Assembly: GCF_004331345.1 (NCBI RefSeq)
Contig: NZ_SJJZ01000001.1
Coordinates: 372,001-436,000 of the forward strand
Origin: Kribbella soli
Lineage (GTDB): Bacteria > Actinomycetota > Actinomycetes > Propionibacteriales > Kribbellaceae
Direction: 5' to 3'
DNA: 64,000 nucleotides
Shown here: positions 1 to 9,106 of the stretch, piece after piece
How positions within the stretch are numbered: the stretch's first letter is position 1
Layout of the letters: each line of letters starts with the position of its first letter
Notes under the pieces: generated by a model
The model's database searches: none
Seen by the model: only the letters and a program-made list of their open reading frames with translations
What the model was told of the DNA's origin: nothing
Translations under genes and position numbers: made by a program

Positions 1-3000
1 AGAGCTTGAGCTGTGTCTGCGGCTCACCACGCAGGATCTCCGGTATGTAGTACGTCTGCGTGCCCGCTGTCAGCCCGTCACTGCTCTGGATGTGCCAGGG
101 CATGAAGATGTTGCCGCTGCGGCACGCCTGACACAGCTGCCAGGTGTAGTCGTTGTCCTCGGGCGTCACGTTCCGCAGGGCCGAGTGCACGAGCGGCTGC
201 GCGCCGAAAGTGTCGGTACGTCGGCCAGGTCGCGTGAGTACGTCGCCGCGGCTCTGCACCCATCCGGAGCGGTGGAACGCCTCCATGTCAGCCGGAGCGT
301 CGTACGTCAGGCCGGCGCCCCGGCTGCGTCGTACGTCGTTCTGGATCGGGCCGACGTACTCGGTCAGCGTGCCAGGTCCGCGCATCGTCAGCTTCACGCT
401 GCCCAGGTTGCGGCCGTACTTCTTCGCCGCGTTCCAGCTCAGCGAGACCGTGCCGGGCGCGCCACCGTGGTAGCGGCTGTCGAAGCGGAACACCTCACGT
501 GTGCTGACCGTCCTCTGTACGACGGGCACCCGTCCTTCAGTGGGGTATGACATCGCGTAGACGTACGGCATCGCCGCCTTGCCTCGTACAGTCACCACCC
601 GCGGCAGGTGGGCCCGCAACGCCTGCCCCTGCGCGGCCGGGATCGTCAGCACCGGGATCGGTACTGCGACATCGTCGACCGGAACCGCCCGACCACGTGC
701 GCCGTACAGGATCACACCGGCCGCACCGGCCTTCTGCGCGGCCTGAGCGCGAGCTAGTACGCCGGACTTGCACGTCCACGCGGCGGCGGGACACAGGTCG
801 GATAGGTCGAGCAGTACGACGGCACCGCGTGCCGGCGTACCGAACACGAGCGGGAGCACCTTCGTACCGTCGAAACGCGCATCCTCTGCTTCCAGGCTCA
901 GGTACTTCGCATCGAGGGTCCTGCCACCGGCATACATCGCTACGGGCGGTGTGGTGAGCAGCCGGTCGTCACGCCACAGGAACTGACCGACGGTGACCTG
1001 TTGTGTTGGTGTGACCCACAGCCCCCACTCCTGCTTGTAGAGCGACGAGGCACTGACCCGGAGCGTCCACATGCCAGTTGCTGACGCCTGAGCCCAGCCA
1101 ACCTGCGTGTCGACCGGTACGGCGGCCAGCGGGGTCCGCGTACTCACTCTGCTAGCAGTACTCGCGTCGAGTACGACGTTCTGGTCGGAGCGCACGTCGA
1201 CCTGCGGACTGGTCAGCAGCGTGACCTGTGGGTTGCCGGCGGCGTCACGCCAGTTGATGGACGTCTGCACGCTGTACGTGCCCTCGTCGATGGTGCCGCT
1301 GATGTTCTGCGCTCCCCCGGCGTACCCGACGTTGTTGGTGATGTCGAGGTCGTTCTGGTCGTCGATGCGCATGAAGTACCAGGTGTTGTACTGCACGTCG
1401 GTCGCACCGGCCGGGAGCTTGATGGACCCGGTCAGCTTGTGCCGCGCCGCGTGCGTGTACGCCGCAACGGCGTTGCGCAGCTCGGTCTGACCGGAGGTGG
1501 CGACGATCGAGCCCTGGTACCAGGTGCCTGGTCCAGTGGGGTCGAACGTCGCTGTGACCGGTGCAGACCCGTGGGCGGGCACCGTGACGGTGGCGGGCAC
1601 CTGCAGCGCGTTCGGCGGCGCCGTACCTTCGGTCGCCTTGATGGAGGCGGTCAGGTTCAGCGTGACGGGCTGATCGGTGGTGTTGACGTAGGTGATGGTC
1701 TTCGTGGCCGGTACGTCGTACGGCTCCGGGAGGATGCCGAAGTCCAGGTTGCCCGTGCTGTAGACGCCTTGTGTGACAGCGCGTGCGACGTCGACGCGGC
1801 CGGAGCCGACCTGGTACGCCGTACCGTCGATCTGCTTGGTGCTGCTGATCAGAAGGCTCTTCAGCTGCTCGCCGGTCCAGTCGGGGTGCTGTTGTGCCAG
1901 CAGTGCTGCAGCCCCGGCGACATGTGGCGTGGCCATGGACGTGCCGCTGAGGCTCGTGTACTTGTCGCCGACGAGCGGGCCGAGCGACGTACCTGCTGCA
2001 CGCGCGGCCACGATCGAGACACCGGGTGCGGAGATGTCCGGCTTGAGGCCGTAGTTGACTCGCCGCGGCCCCTGGCTGGAGAACGAGGCGCGCTGGTCCT
2101 GCTTGTCGACCGCCGCGACGGTCAGCGCCGCGTCTGCGACCCCTGGCGCACCGACCGTCCCAGCCGCGGCGTCGTTGCCTGCCGCGATCACGAACAGCGT
2201 GTGGTATTGCGCGGTCAGGTCGTTCACGGCCTGGCTCATCGGGTCCGTGCCATCGGTGCAGCAACCGCCCAGGCTCATGCTGATCACGTCAGCGCCCTGC
2301 GAGGCCGCCCACTGCATGCCCGCGATGATGCCGGACTCGAAACCACCACCACTGTTGTCGAGCACCTTCCCGACCAGCAGCGTGGCGTCCGGCGCGACGC
2401 CCTTGTACTTCCCGTCGGACGCGGCGCCGGAGCCGACGATGGTGTCGGCGACGTGGGTGCCGTGGCCGTGCTTGTCGGTGGCGTCCAGCCCGGGTACGAA
2501 GCTCACTGCCTCCGTAACCTTGCCGGCCAGGTCAGGGTGGGTCTGGTCGATCCCGGTGTCGAGTACGGCGACCTTGACGCCCTTGCCGGTGTAGCCAGCC
2601 TGCCACGCGGCCGGTGCGCCGATCTGCGGCACGCTGACGTCCAGACTCGCCTGCACCTTGCCGTCGAGCCAGACACTCGAAACACCGTCCAACGTGCGAG
2701 CCGTCGGAGTGTCGACAGCCGCCCAGAAGCCGCGCGTCTGCGCCTTGCCGAGGGTGACCGCCTCCGAACGGATGCTGGGCAGCGCCCGCACGCTGCGCGT
2801 CCCTGGCAGCGCCGACGTACTGCTGCGCTCGAGGATCAGGGGCAGCGTGGTGCTCTTGCTGTCGGTGTAGCCGTACTTGGTCAGGTAGGCCACGTCGAAC
2901 AGTCGCCGGTCGAGGCGGCCCGTTCTGATCAGCTCGGACGCGTCGGACGGGTAGACGTAGTACTGGTCGCCCTGATGCAGCTCGGTGAAGACGACCGGAC

Positions 3001-3241
3001 GGCCGTTCTCCCGCAGCGCCGGCGTGACGTCGGCGTCTACCGGCGTACCGTCCGCGGTGAACCGGTACGTGACCTGGTCGCCAGTGATCAGCGTGACCTG
3101 CTCGCTCCCGGTCGGCTCCGCGACCTGCTGCGTCGTCGTCGGCGGAACTGGAGGCGTGTCAGCAGCAGCACCTGCGGTCGTAGAGCCGAGCAGGAGTGCG
3201 AGAGTCGACAACACTGCGACAGGGGCGCGCCACTTGGTCAT
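1..3241 (-). CDS. Secreted S8 (subtilisin-like) serine protease, C-terminus cut by window edge
   Basis: Extracellular endopeptidase of the subtilase family. The ATG at 3241 opens a signal peptide (KWR, then a hydrophobic run ending near ALA-type residues about position 27), followed by a propeptide of about 180 residues. The catalytic triad is readable: Asp228 in VAVLDTGID, His260 in HGHGTH, and Ser435 in LSGTSMATPHVAG. A PA-like protease-associated segment (VPIPVLTIPAAQGQALRAHL) follows far downstream. At least 1080 codons are present and the frame runs off position 1, so the product is a large subtilase with C-terminal beta domains. It diverges from the LuxR-type regulator at 3268, which may control it. 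The family and the triad are certain; the substrate is unknown. Confidence 0.93.
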   Translation of the reverse strand, partial: MTKWRAPVAVLSTLALLLGSTTAGAAADTPPVPPTTTQQVAEPTGSEQVTLITGDQVTYRFTADGTPVDADVTPALRENGRPVVFTELHQGDQYYVYPSDASELIRTGRLDRRLFDVAYLTKYGYTDSKSTTLPLILERSSTSALPGTRSVRALPSIRSEAVTLGKAQTRGFWAAVDTPTARTLDGVSSVWLDGKVQASLDVSVPQIGAPAAWQAGYTGKGVKVAVLDTGIDQTHPDLAGKVTEAVSFVPGLDATDKHGHGTHVADTIVGSGAASDGKYKGVAPDATLLVGKVLDNSGGGFESGIIAGMQWAASQGADVISMSLGGCCTDGTDPMSQAVNDLTAQYHTLFVIAAGNDAAAGTVGAPGVADAALTVAAVDKQDQRASFSSQGPRRVNYGLKPDISAPGVSIVAARAAGTSLGPLVGDKYTSLSGTSMATPHVAGAAALLAQQHPDWTGEQLKSLLISSTKQIDGTAYQVGSGRVDVARAVTQGVYSTGNLDFGILPEPYDVPATKTITYVNTTDQPVTLNLTASIKATEGTAPPNALQVPATVTVPAHGSAPVTATFDPTGPGTWYQGSIVATSGQTELRNAVAAYTHAARHKLTGSIKLPAGATDVQYNTWYFMRIDDQNDLDITNNVGYAGGAQNISGTIDEGTYSVQTSINWRDAAGNPQVTLLTSPQVDVRSDQNVVLDASTASRVSTRTPLAAVPVDTQVGWAQASATGMWTLRVSASSLYKQEWGLWVTPTQQVTVGQFLWRDDRLLTTPPVAMYAGGRTLDAKYLSLEAEDARFDGTKVLPLVFGTPARGAVVLLDLSDLCPAAAWTCKSGVLARAQAAQKAGAAGVILYGARGRAVPVDDVAVPIPVLTIPAAQGQALRAHLPRVVTVRGKAAMPYVYAMSYPTEGRVPVVQRTVSTREVFRFDSRYHGGAPGTVSLSWNAAKKYGRNLGSVKLTMRGPGTLTEYVGPIQNDVRRSRGAGLTYDAPADMEAFHRSGWVQSRGDVLTRPGRRTDTFGAQPLVHSALRNVTPEDNDYTWQLCQACRSGNIFMPWHIQSSDGLTAGTQTYYIPEILRGEPQTQLKL

Positions 3242-3267
3242 GGCGCCGAGGTTGTCAGGGGTGCGAC

Positions 3268-4287
3268 ATGTCCGGAAGCGGTCTGGCTGTGCAGTTCCCG
3301 CCAATGGCGGAAACCGGAGATGATCGATCAGTGCTCGAGTCACTCGGTCTGAACCGCGAGGAACAGGGCCTGTACGAGGAACTCGTGTCCCGTCCTCCGG
3401 TGTGCGCGGCAGAGCTCGCAGACCGCTCCACCGCGCTGGCCAAGCTGGTCGAACTCGATCTCGTCACCCTGGTCAGCACGGATCCCCCGAAGTACGTCGT
3501 ACTGCCGCCAGATACCGCCCTGGACGTGCTGGCCCGACGGCGCGAGCGAGAACTGGCAGATGCCCGTCGGAAGATGGTGGAGCTGACGGTGCGGTTCCAC
3601 GGGAGTACGACGCGACGCGAGCCTGCCGACCTGGTCGAAGTACTGCACGGTGACCAGGAGATCGCGCAGACCATGAGCAGGTTGTTGCTGGGGGCACGGC
3701 ACGAGGTGTGCGGCTGGGACGCGCCGCCGTACCGGGACGACCCGAACCAGGTGAATCAGCTGGAGATCGACCAGCTGAAGCGGGGTGTGTCGTTCCGCGT
3801 GATCTACGACCGCCGCGGTTCGGTGGACCGGCCGGGGCGGCTGGCCGCGCTGATCCAGGGGATCGCGGACGGCGAGCAGGCCCGGGTCGGCGATGTACCG
3901 ATGAAGCTGATCGTCACCGACGCGCCGATGGCCTTCGTCCCGTTCGACGTGCACGCGACGCATCACGAGACCGCGTTGCTGGTCCACGACCCGGTGATGG
4001 TGGAGGGTCTGGCCGCGTTGTTCGAGCTGTACTGGCGCAAGGCTGTCCCGTTGGCGACGTACGACCCCCAGCCGCCGGCCACCGACCGTCCGACAACCGC
4101 TGAACGCGATCTGCTCGCTCTGCTGATGTCCGGCTTCACCGACAACGAAATGGCGGTGCACCTGGGCTGGAGCGAGCGGACCGTCCGCAAACACATCGAC
4201 GGGATGCGGCACCGTCTCGGCGCCGACACACGCTTCGAGGCGGGCTATCAGGCCGTACTGCGGGGCTGGCTGGGACACCGTGGGTGA
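3268..4287 (+). CDS. TrmB-like / LuxR-type HTH transcriptional regulator (first of a tandem pair)
   Basis: Predicted cytosolic DNA-binding regulator of 339 residues. The N-terminus (VLESLGLNREEQGLYEELV) resembles the TrmB winged helix found at the front of many actinobacterial LuxR-family proteins. The last 65 residues form a LuxR HTH (LLALLMSGFTDNEMAVHLGW, then SERTVRKHIDGMRHRLGA). The middle has a PLD-like sensor fold (residues about 130-270). I chose ATG 3268 because AGGGG lies 7 nt upstream; ATG 3304 is an alternative without a ribosome site, inside the small inverted repeat GTTCCCGCC/GGCGGAAAC. It overlaps the next gene by 8 bp, so the two are probably co-translated, and it diverges from the subtilase gene, a possible target. 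Confidence 0.85.
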   Translation: MSGSGLAVQFPPMAETGDDRSVLESLGLNREEQGLYEELVSRPPVCAAELADRSTALAKLVELDLVTLVSTDPPKYVVLPPDTALDVLARRRERELADARRKMVELTVRFHGSTTRREPADLVEVLHGDQEIAQTMSRLLLGARHEVCGWDAPPYRDDPNQVNQLEIDQLKRGVSFRVIYDRRGSVDRPGRLAALIQGIADGEQARVGDVPMKLIVTDAPMAFVPFDVHATHHETALLVHDPVMVEGLAALFELYWRKAVPLATYDPQPPATDRPTTAERDLLALLMSGFTDNEMAVHLGWSERTVRKHIDGMRHRLGADTRFEAGYQAVLRGWLGHRG

Positions 4288-5086
4288 CCTGACGGCACTC
4301 GGCCTCTCCCCGGACGAGGAGGCGGCCTACAGCGCTCTCGTCGCGTCCGGACCGTCCGACGGCGAGCAGGACGCCGTACTGGCCAGCCTGATCACCAAGG
4401 GCCTGGTCGGTCGCGTGGGCGAGCTCTACGTGGCGGTGGCGCCGGACATCGCGTTGGAGGTGCTGCTGCTGGAGCAGGAGCGCCTGCTGCGTGACGCACG
4501 GACACACATCGACGACCTGTCAGCGGCGTACCGCAGCCACACGGGCACGCCTACCGCGACGCTGGTCGAGCTGGTGACAGGTGCTGGAGCTGTCCGGCAG
4601 CGGATCGACCAGGTGCAGGCGGCAGCGCGGACCGAGCTACGTCGGCTCGTCAAGGCGCCGTACGGCGATCCTCCGGTGCAGCGGGCCGAGTGCAGGACCG
4701 TGTACGAGCACGGCGTACTCGATGTGCATGGCAACGAGACGGCGCGCATGCTGCCGTCGCTGCCGATCCACCTGTACCTGGCCGACGATCGGCTGGCGCT
4801 GGTCCTGCTGAGCGAGGAGTCCGCCGTACTGGTGCAGCCGTGCGGTCTGTTCGATACGTACGTCGAGTTGTTCGAGGCACTGTGGGAGCGCGCGCTGCCG
4901 GTGAAGGCCGACGGCGCCGAGGCTTTGGTCGCACTGCTGCTGGCTGGTCTCACGGATCAGGCCGTCGCCCGGCAACTGGGGGTCAGCGAGCGGACGGCAC
5001 AGCGGAAGATCGCCGCACTGCTGCAGGAGCTCGGCGCACGGACCCGGTTCCAGGCAGGCGCTCAAGCTGCGATCAAGGGGCAGTGA
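4280..5086 (+). CDS. LuxR-type HTH transcriptional regulator (second of a tandem pair)
   Basis: 268-residue paralogue of the preceding gene with the same layout: a short N-terminal TrmB-like segment (LTALGLSPDEEAAYSALV), a central sensor-like region, and a C-terminal LuxR HTH (LLLAGLTDQAVARQLGVSER, then TAQRKIAALLQELGARTRF). The start is GTG 4280, which overlaps the stop of the first regulator by 8 bp. The N-terminal winged helix is shorter than in its neighbour, so DNA contact is probably made only by the C-terminal HTH. The pair looks like a local duplication. No ligand can be deduced from sequence. Confidence 0.82.
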   Translation: MGDLTALGLSPDEEAAYSALVASGPSDGEQDAVLASLITKGLVGRVGELYVAVAPDIALEVLLLEQERLLRDARTHIDDLSAAYRSHTGTPTATLVELVTGAGAVRQRIDQVQAAARTELRRLVKAPYGDPPVQRAECRTVYEHGVLDVHGNETARMLPSLPIHLYLADDRLALVLLSEESAVLVQPCGLFDTYVELFEALWERALPVKADGAEALVALLLAGLTDQAVARQLGVSERTAQRKIAALLQELGARTRFQAGAQAAIKGQ

Positions 5087-5104
5087 TGTGACACGCTGGG
5101 GTCT

Positions 5105-5632
5105 GTGAGCACCGAGGAGGCTGTGGCCGAGATCGCCGGCGTGATGAAGAAGGCCGGACTCGTCTGGCTGGCCTGGGACGGCGGGCGACCGGTGCCGGCG
5201 TGGTTCGCGACGGTCGACGGGCAGTACGTCGTCCTGGCCGACTCAGCTGACGGTGCGGAGCAGCCGCTGCCCGGACTCGCAGCAGCATCCGCGGTCGAGG
5301 TCGTCGTACCGGCCAAGCCCGCCACGAACCGTCTGGCGAGCTGGAAGGCGACGGTGCGGCGGCTGGAACCCGGAAGCGACGACTGGACAGCGGCCGCGCA
5401 GGTACTCCGTAGCGAGCGGCTCAACGCAGCCGAGCTGGACACTCAGCTGGAGCGGTGGCGCGTGGAGGCAGACATCCTCGTGCTGGAGCCCACCGGTGAG
5501 ATCAGCGAGTCGGCTGGGCGGTACGACGCGGCACTGCGAACCGAGGCCCCGGTACCGACCCGAGCCACCACCCGGGGCAAGCCACCGATGACACTGCACC
5601 GCCCAGTCCGCCGCCGCCCCAAGCTGAGCTAG
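5105..5632 (+). CDS. Conserved hypothetical protein, possibly PNPOx-like split-barrel fold
   Basis: 175-residue soluble protein starting at GTG 5105, 18 bp after the regulator pair and on the same strand. I do not recognise the family with certainty. The pattern MKKAGLVWLAWDGGRPVPAWFATVDGQYVVLADS, a short strand-rich first half with a glycine-rich turn, recalls pyridoxamine-phosphate-oxidase-like flavin-binding barrels that begin with a similar AWFAV element. The C-terminal 40 residues are basic and proline-rich (RGKPPMTLHRPVRRRPKLS). No signal peptide or membrane helix is present. It may be co-transcribed with the upstream regulators. Confidence 0.65.
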   Translation: MSTEEAVAEIAGVMKKAGLVWLAWDGGRPVPAWFATVDGQYVVLADSADGAEQPLPGLAAASAVEVVVPAKPATNRLASWKATVRRLEPGSDDWTAAAQVLRSERLNAAELDTQLERWRVEADILVLEPTGEISESAGRYDAALRTEAPVPTRATTRGKPPMTLHRPVRRRPKLS

Positions 5633-5678
5633 CCCAAAGTTCCCCCGAGACTCAGGCTCGGCGGGTTAGCCTTCGGAC

Positions 5679-6977
5679 ATGAGTGGATCACCGTCGCGGG
5701 TCTATGTCGCCCGGTTGGCGGGTCTGCCGGTGTACGACCCGAACGGGGATCAGGTCGGCAAGGTCCGGGACGTGGTGGCCATGATGCGTCAGGGCGACCA
5801 GCCGCCCCGCGTGCTCGGCCTGGTCGTCGAGGTGTTCACCCGGCGGCGCATCTTCCTGCCGATGACACGGGTCACCTCGGTCGACGTCGGCCACGTCGTC
5901 ACGACCGGTCTGCTCAACATGCGGCGTTTCGAGCAGCGCAGCACCGAGGTACTCGTCCTGGGCGAGCTGCTCGACCGGACCGTCACCATTGCCGACACCG
6001 GCACCACTGCGGTGGTGTACGACATGGCGATGGAGCAGTGGCGGACCCGGGACTGGCTCCTGACGAAGGTGGCGGTCCGGGAGGGCTCCAGACGGTTCCG
6101 GCGCCGCGGACAGACCCACGTGCTCGACTGGATCGACGTGACCGGCTTCACCCAGGTCGAGGAGGGACAGGGCGCGACACACATCCTGGCCGCCTTCGAA
6201 TCCATGCGGCCGGCCGATCTCGCCGGCGTACTGCACGATCTGTCCCCCAAGCGCCGCAAGGAGATCGCCGTCGCGCTGAACGACGAGCGACTGGCCGACG
6301 TACTCGAGGAGCTGCCCGAGGACATCCAGGTCGAGATCCTCGACGGTCTGGACACCGAACGGGCTGCGGACGTGCTGGAGGAGATGTCCCCGGACGACGC
6401 GGCCGACCTGATTGCCGAGTTACCGACCGAGACAGCCGAGCGCCTACTGACGCTGATGGAGCCTGAGGAAGCAGAAGACGTACGGCGGCTGCTGACCTAC
6501 GAGGAGCGCACTGCAGGCGGCATGATGACGTCCGAACCGGTCATCCTGCCCGCGGACGCCACTGTGGCCGATGCCCTCGCCCACGTGCGCAACGCAGAGC
6601 TCAGCCCGGCACTGGCCGCGATGATCTACGTGTGCCGGCCGCCGCTGGAGACGCCGACCGGACGGTTCATCGGAATCGGCCACATCCAGCGTCTGCTGCG
6701 CGAGCCGCCGTCCGAGCTGGTGTCCGCCGTACTGGACACCGACCTGGACGGGCTGCGGCCGGACGACAGCCTGCAGACGGTCAGCAAGTACCTGGCGACG
6801 TACAACCTGGTCGCCGCGCCGGTGCTCGACGACGAGGGCCGGCTGATCGGTGCGGTGACCGTCGACGACGTACTCGACCATCTGCTTCCCAGCGACTGGC
6901 GGGAGCACGACCACGCGGATCACCTGGAGCAAGCAGAGCTCCCTGAGCCGCAGGAGGTGGACCACGATGCCCCGTGA
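5679..6977 (+). CDS. PRC-barrel / MgtE N-terminal / CBS domain protein
   Basis: Cytosolic 432-residue protein that carries the regulatory half of MgtE magnesium transporters without the membrane channel. It has PRC-barrel-like strands at about residues 8-150 (GLPVYDPNGDQVGKVRDVV), MgtE-N superhelical repeats at about 170-285 (LADVLEELPEDIQVEILDGL and AADVLEEMSPDDAADLIAEL), then a CBS pair at about 285-410 (AGGMMTSEPVILPADATV and NLVAAPVLDDEGRLIGAVT). No transmembrane helix is visible, so it is a sensor or scaffold and not a transporter. M. tuberculosis Rv1232c is of this type as far as I recall. Its stop overlaps the DUF1003 gene by 11 bp, indicating an operon. Confidence 0.88.
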   Translation: MSGSPSRVYVARLAGLPVYDPNGDQVGKVRDVVAMMRQGDQPPRVLGLVVEVFTRRRIFLPMTRVTSVDVGHVVTTGLLNMRRFEQRSTEVLVLGELLDRTVTIADTGTTAVVYDMAMEQWRTRDWLLTKVAVREGSRRFRRRGQTHVLDWIDVTGFTQVEEGQGATHILAAFESMRPADLAGVLHDLSPKRRKEIAVALNDERLADVLEELPEDIQVEILDGLDTERAADVLEEMSPDDAADLIAELPTETAERLLTLMEPEEAEDVRRLLTYEERTAGGMMTSEPVILPADATVADALAHVRNAELSPALAAMIYVCRPPLETPTGRFIGIGHIQRLLREPPSELVSAVLDTDLDGLRPDDSLQTVSKYLATYNLVAAPVLDDEGRLIGAVTVDDVLDHLLPSDWREHDHADHLEQAELPEPQEVDHDAP

Positions 6978-7524
6978 CGACCGCAGCACCGACGACCGCC
7001 GCCAGCGCGGCAACGCCGCCGAGGAACGCCGCCTGATGCGGAGCACCAACCGCCTCGACATCCCGCGCGAGCTGCGCCGCACGATCGCACTGCGCTCGGC
7101 GTACGACGCCGACGCGTTCGGCCGGCTGTCCGAACGGATCGCGCGCTTCCTCGGCACCGGGCAGTTCCTGGTCTACATGACCGCGACCATCCTGTTCTGG
7201 GTCGGCTGGAACATCTTCGCGCCGGAGAGCGTCCGCTTCGACCAGTACCCGTTCATCTTCCTCACGCTGGCGCTCAGCCTGCAGGCGTCGTACGCCGCTC
7301 CGCTCATCCTGCTCGCCCAGAACCGGCAGGAGGCCCGCGACCGGGTGCAGTACGAGCGCGACCGCGACGTCGACGCCCGCACCCGGGCCGACATGGAGTT
7401 CCTGGCCCGCGAGGTGGCCGCGCTGCGGATGGCGGTCGGTGAGGTCGCCACCCGCGACTTCCTGCGCTCCGAGCTCCGCTCACTGCTCGCCGACCTCGAC
7501 ACGCGCGAGGAAGACCGGGTTTGA
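6967..7524 (+). CDS. DUF1003 family membrane protein
   Basis: 185-residue inner-membrane protein. Two hydrophobic helices (about residues 66-85, FLVYMTATILFWVGWNIF, and 97-117, PFIFLTLALSLQASYAAPLI) are joined by a short loop holding the family's W-N-x-F and YPF motifs. The C-terminal 55 residues are charged and helical, ending in DTREEDRV. It starts inside the MgtE-N/CBS gene (11 bp overlap), and the same pair is conserved in other actinobacteria, so the two probably act together, possibly in divalent-cation homeostasis. The molecular function of DUF1003 is not established. Confidence 0.88.
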   Translation: MPRDDRSTDDRRQRGNAAEERRLMRSTNRLDIPRELRRTIALRSAYDADAFGRLSERIARFLGTGQFLVYMTATILFWVGWNIFAPESVRFDQYPFIFLTLALSLQASYAAPLILLAQNRQEARDRVQYERDRDVDARTRADMEFLAREVAALRMAVGEVATRDFLRSELRSLLADLDTREEDRV

Positions 7525-7564
7525 CACCGAGCTACTCTCGCTAGCAGGTGAGGAAGGACGTGGG

Positions 7565-8461
7565 ATGAAGACTCGATTCGCGCCTGATCGCGGGCTGTCC
7601 AGCCGGATGCTGATCACCAGTTTCCTGCTCGGACTGCTGTACGTCGGCTTCGTGGCGCTACTGATCGCGCTGACCAAGAGCGCGGTGCTGGCCGTGCTGA
7701 TTGCCGGTGGCATGCTCTTCGCGCAGTACTGGTTCTCCGACCGGATCGCGCTGTATGCGATGCACGGCCGGATCGTCACCCCCGAGGAGGCACCGCAGCT
7801 GCACGGCGCGATCGACCGGCTGTGCGCGCTCGCCGACATGCCGAAACCGCGGGTCGCGATCGCCGACGTCGACCTGCCGAACGCGTTCGCCACCGGCCGT
7901 AACCCGAAGAACGCCGTCGTCTGCGTGACCACCGGCATCATGCGCCGCCTGGACGCCGACGAGCTCGAGGGCGTGCTGTCGCACGAGCTCTCGCACGTCG
8001 CGCACCGGGACGTCGCCGTGATGACGATCGCGTCGTTCCTCGGCGTACTCGCCGGACTGATCACCCGCTTCGGCCTGTACGGCGGCCTCGGCCGCGGGAA
8101 CCGGGACCAGAACGCGGCCGTGATCATGCTGACGATCATCGCGGTGTCCATCGCCGTCTACGCGATCTCGTTCCTGCTCACCCGGGCCCTGTCGCGGTAC
8201 CGCGAACTGGCCGCAGACCGAGCCGGAGCGATGCTCACCGGCAGACCCTCGACGCTGGCGTCCGCGTTGACCAAGATCAGCGGGGACATCGCACAGATAC
8301 CGTCGCGCGACCTGCGCCAGGCGCAGGCGTTCAACGCGTTCTTCTTCGCGCCGGCGATCACCGGCAAGAGCCTGTCGTCGCTGTTCTCCACGCACCCGTC
8401 CCTGGAGACACGCCTCGACCGCCTCGGTACCCTCTCCCGCGAGCTGGGCGAGCAAGCTTAG
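7565..8461 (+). CDS. htpX: HtpX-like membrane zinc metalloprotease
   Basis: 298-residue M48 peptidase that degrades damaged membrane proteins at the cytoplasmic face. Two N-terminal helices (about 14-37 and 40-56) precede the catalytic domain. The zinc-binding HELSH motif is at residues 140-144, and the third zinc ligand is the glutamate in RELAADRAG. Two further helices (about 158-172 and 188-212) lie between them. The start is ATG 7565 behind GGAAGG. Only 4 nt separate it from pspAB, an arrangement repeated in many actinobacteria and linked to phage-shock-type envelope stress. Confidence 0.93.
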   Translation: MKTRFAPDRGLSSRMLITSFLLGLLYVGFVALLIALTKSAVLAVLIAGGMLFAQYWFSDRIALYAMHGRIVTPEEAPQLHGAIDRLCALADMPKPRVAIADVDLPNAFATGRNPKNAVVCVTTGIMRRLDADELEGVLSHELSHVAHRDVAVMTIASFLGVLAGLITRFGLYGGLGRGNRDQNAAVIMLTIIAVSIAVYAISFLLTRALSRYRELAADRAGAMLTGRPSTLASALTKISGDIAQIPSRDLRQAQAFNAFFFAPAITGKSLSSLFSTHPSLETRLDRLGTLSRELGEQA

Positions 8462-8465
8462 ACAC

Positions 8466-9029
8466 ATGGGCCTTCTCGACATCCTGCTCGGGCGCAGCAA
8501 GGCTGTGCCGCCGAACCTCGATCAGCTGTTCTCGCTTCCGTCGGCCGCGATCACCCTGGAGACCGCGGCCGGCTTCCGTCCGACGGGCAGCGGCTCGGTC
8601 TGCTTCAAGGCGGCCGAGGGCGGTGGGTTCACCGCACTCCGCGAGGAGGTCGACAAGCTGCTCGCGCTGGACAACGGCAAGCTCACCAGTACGACGGACT
8701 CGTACGGCTTCACCTGGCTGGTCCGGCAGACGGCTCCCGACGACCTGGAGACCCTGGTCACCGACCTGCACGCCGTCAACACGTCCCTCGTCGACGCCGG
8801 TTTCGGCAACGCCCTGCTCTGCACCCTGGTCGCCTTCACCAATGGCAGCCAGTCCGTGGGCCTCGTCTACCTCTACAAACGCGGCTCCTGGTACCCGTTC
8901 GTCCCGGTCGGCACAGACCGCCGCGACAACGCGCAGGAACTCCAGATCAAGTCGGTCGTAGGCGCAGACCTGAACTTCGAATCGGACCTCTCCCGCTGGT
9001 TCCCCATCTACGGCGCCCCCGGCCTCTGA
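8466..9029 (+). CDS. pspAB: PspA-associated protein PspAB
   Basis: 187-residue soluble protein opening with MGLLDILLGRSKAVPPNLDQ, the typical start of the actinobacterial PspAB family encoded next to htpX. The family consists of a compact alpha/beta domain; no catalytic motif is known. It lies 4 nt after htpX and is surely in the same transcript. The function inferred from context is membrane-stress protection with PspA and HtpX; pspA itself is not in this window. Confidence 0.85.
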   Translation: MGLLDILLGRSKAVPPNLDQLFSLPSAAITLETAAGFRPTGSGSVCFKAAEGGGFTALREEVDKLLALDNGKLTSTTDSYGFTWLVRQTAPDDLETLVTDLHAVNTSLVDAGFGNALLCTLVAFTNGSQSVGLVYLYKRGSWYPFVPVGTDRRDNAQELQIKSVVGADLNFESDLSRWFPIYGAPGL

Positions 9030-9106
9030 AGTAAGGCTTGCCTTGCCGGGCCTACGTCACATGGACCGTGGTCGGGTGGATGTGGGTGAGCACGTAGCCT
9101 GGGGGC

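Noticed and set aside
3294..3314. Inverted repeat GTTCCCGCC-AAT-GGCGGAAAC as an operator for the subtilase or regulator
   Set aside because: It lies within the first codons of the regulator if ATG 3268 is used, and 5-bp arms with a mismatch are common in such GC-rich DNA.
1439..3352. 637-codon open frame on the plus strand opposite the subtilase gene
   Set aside because: It is antisense to the subtilase, which has a full catalytic triad and signal peptide. The translation is Arg/Val/Asp-rich without any domain, as is usual for mirror frames in high-GC DNA.
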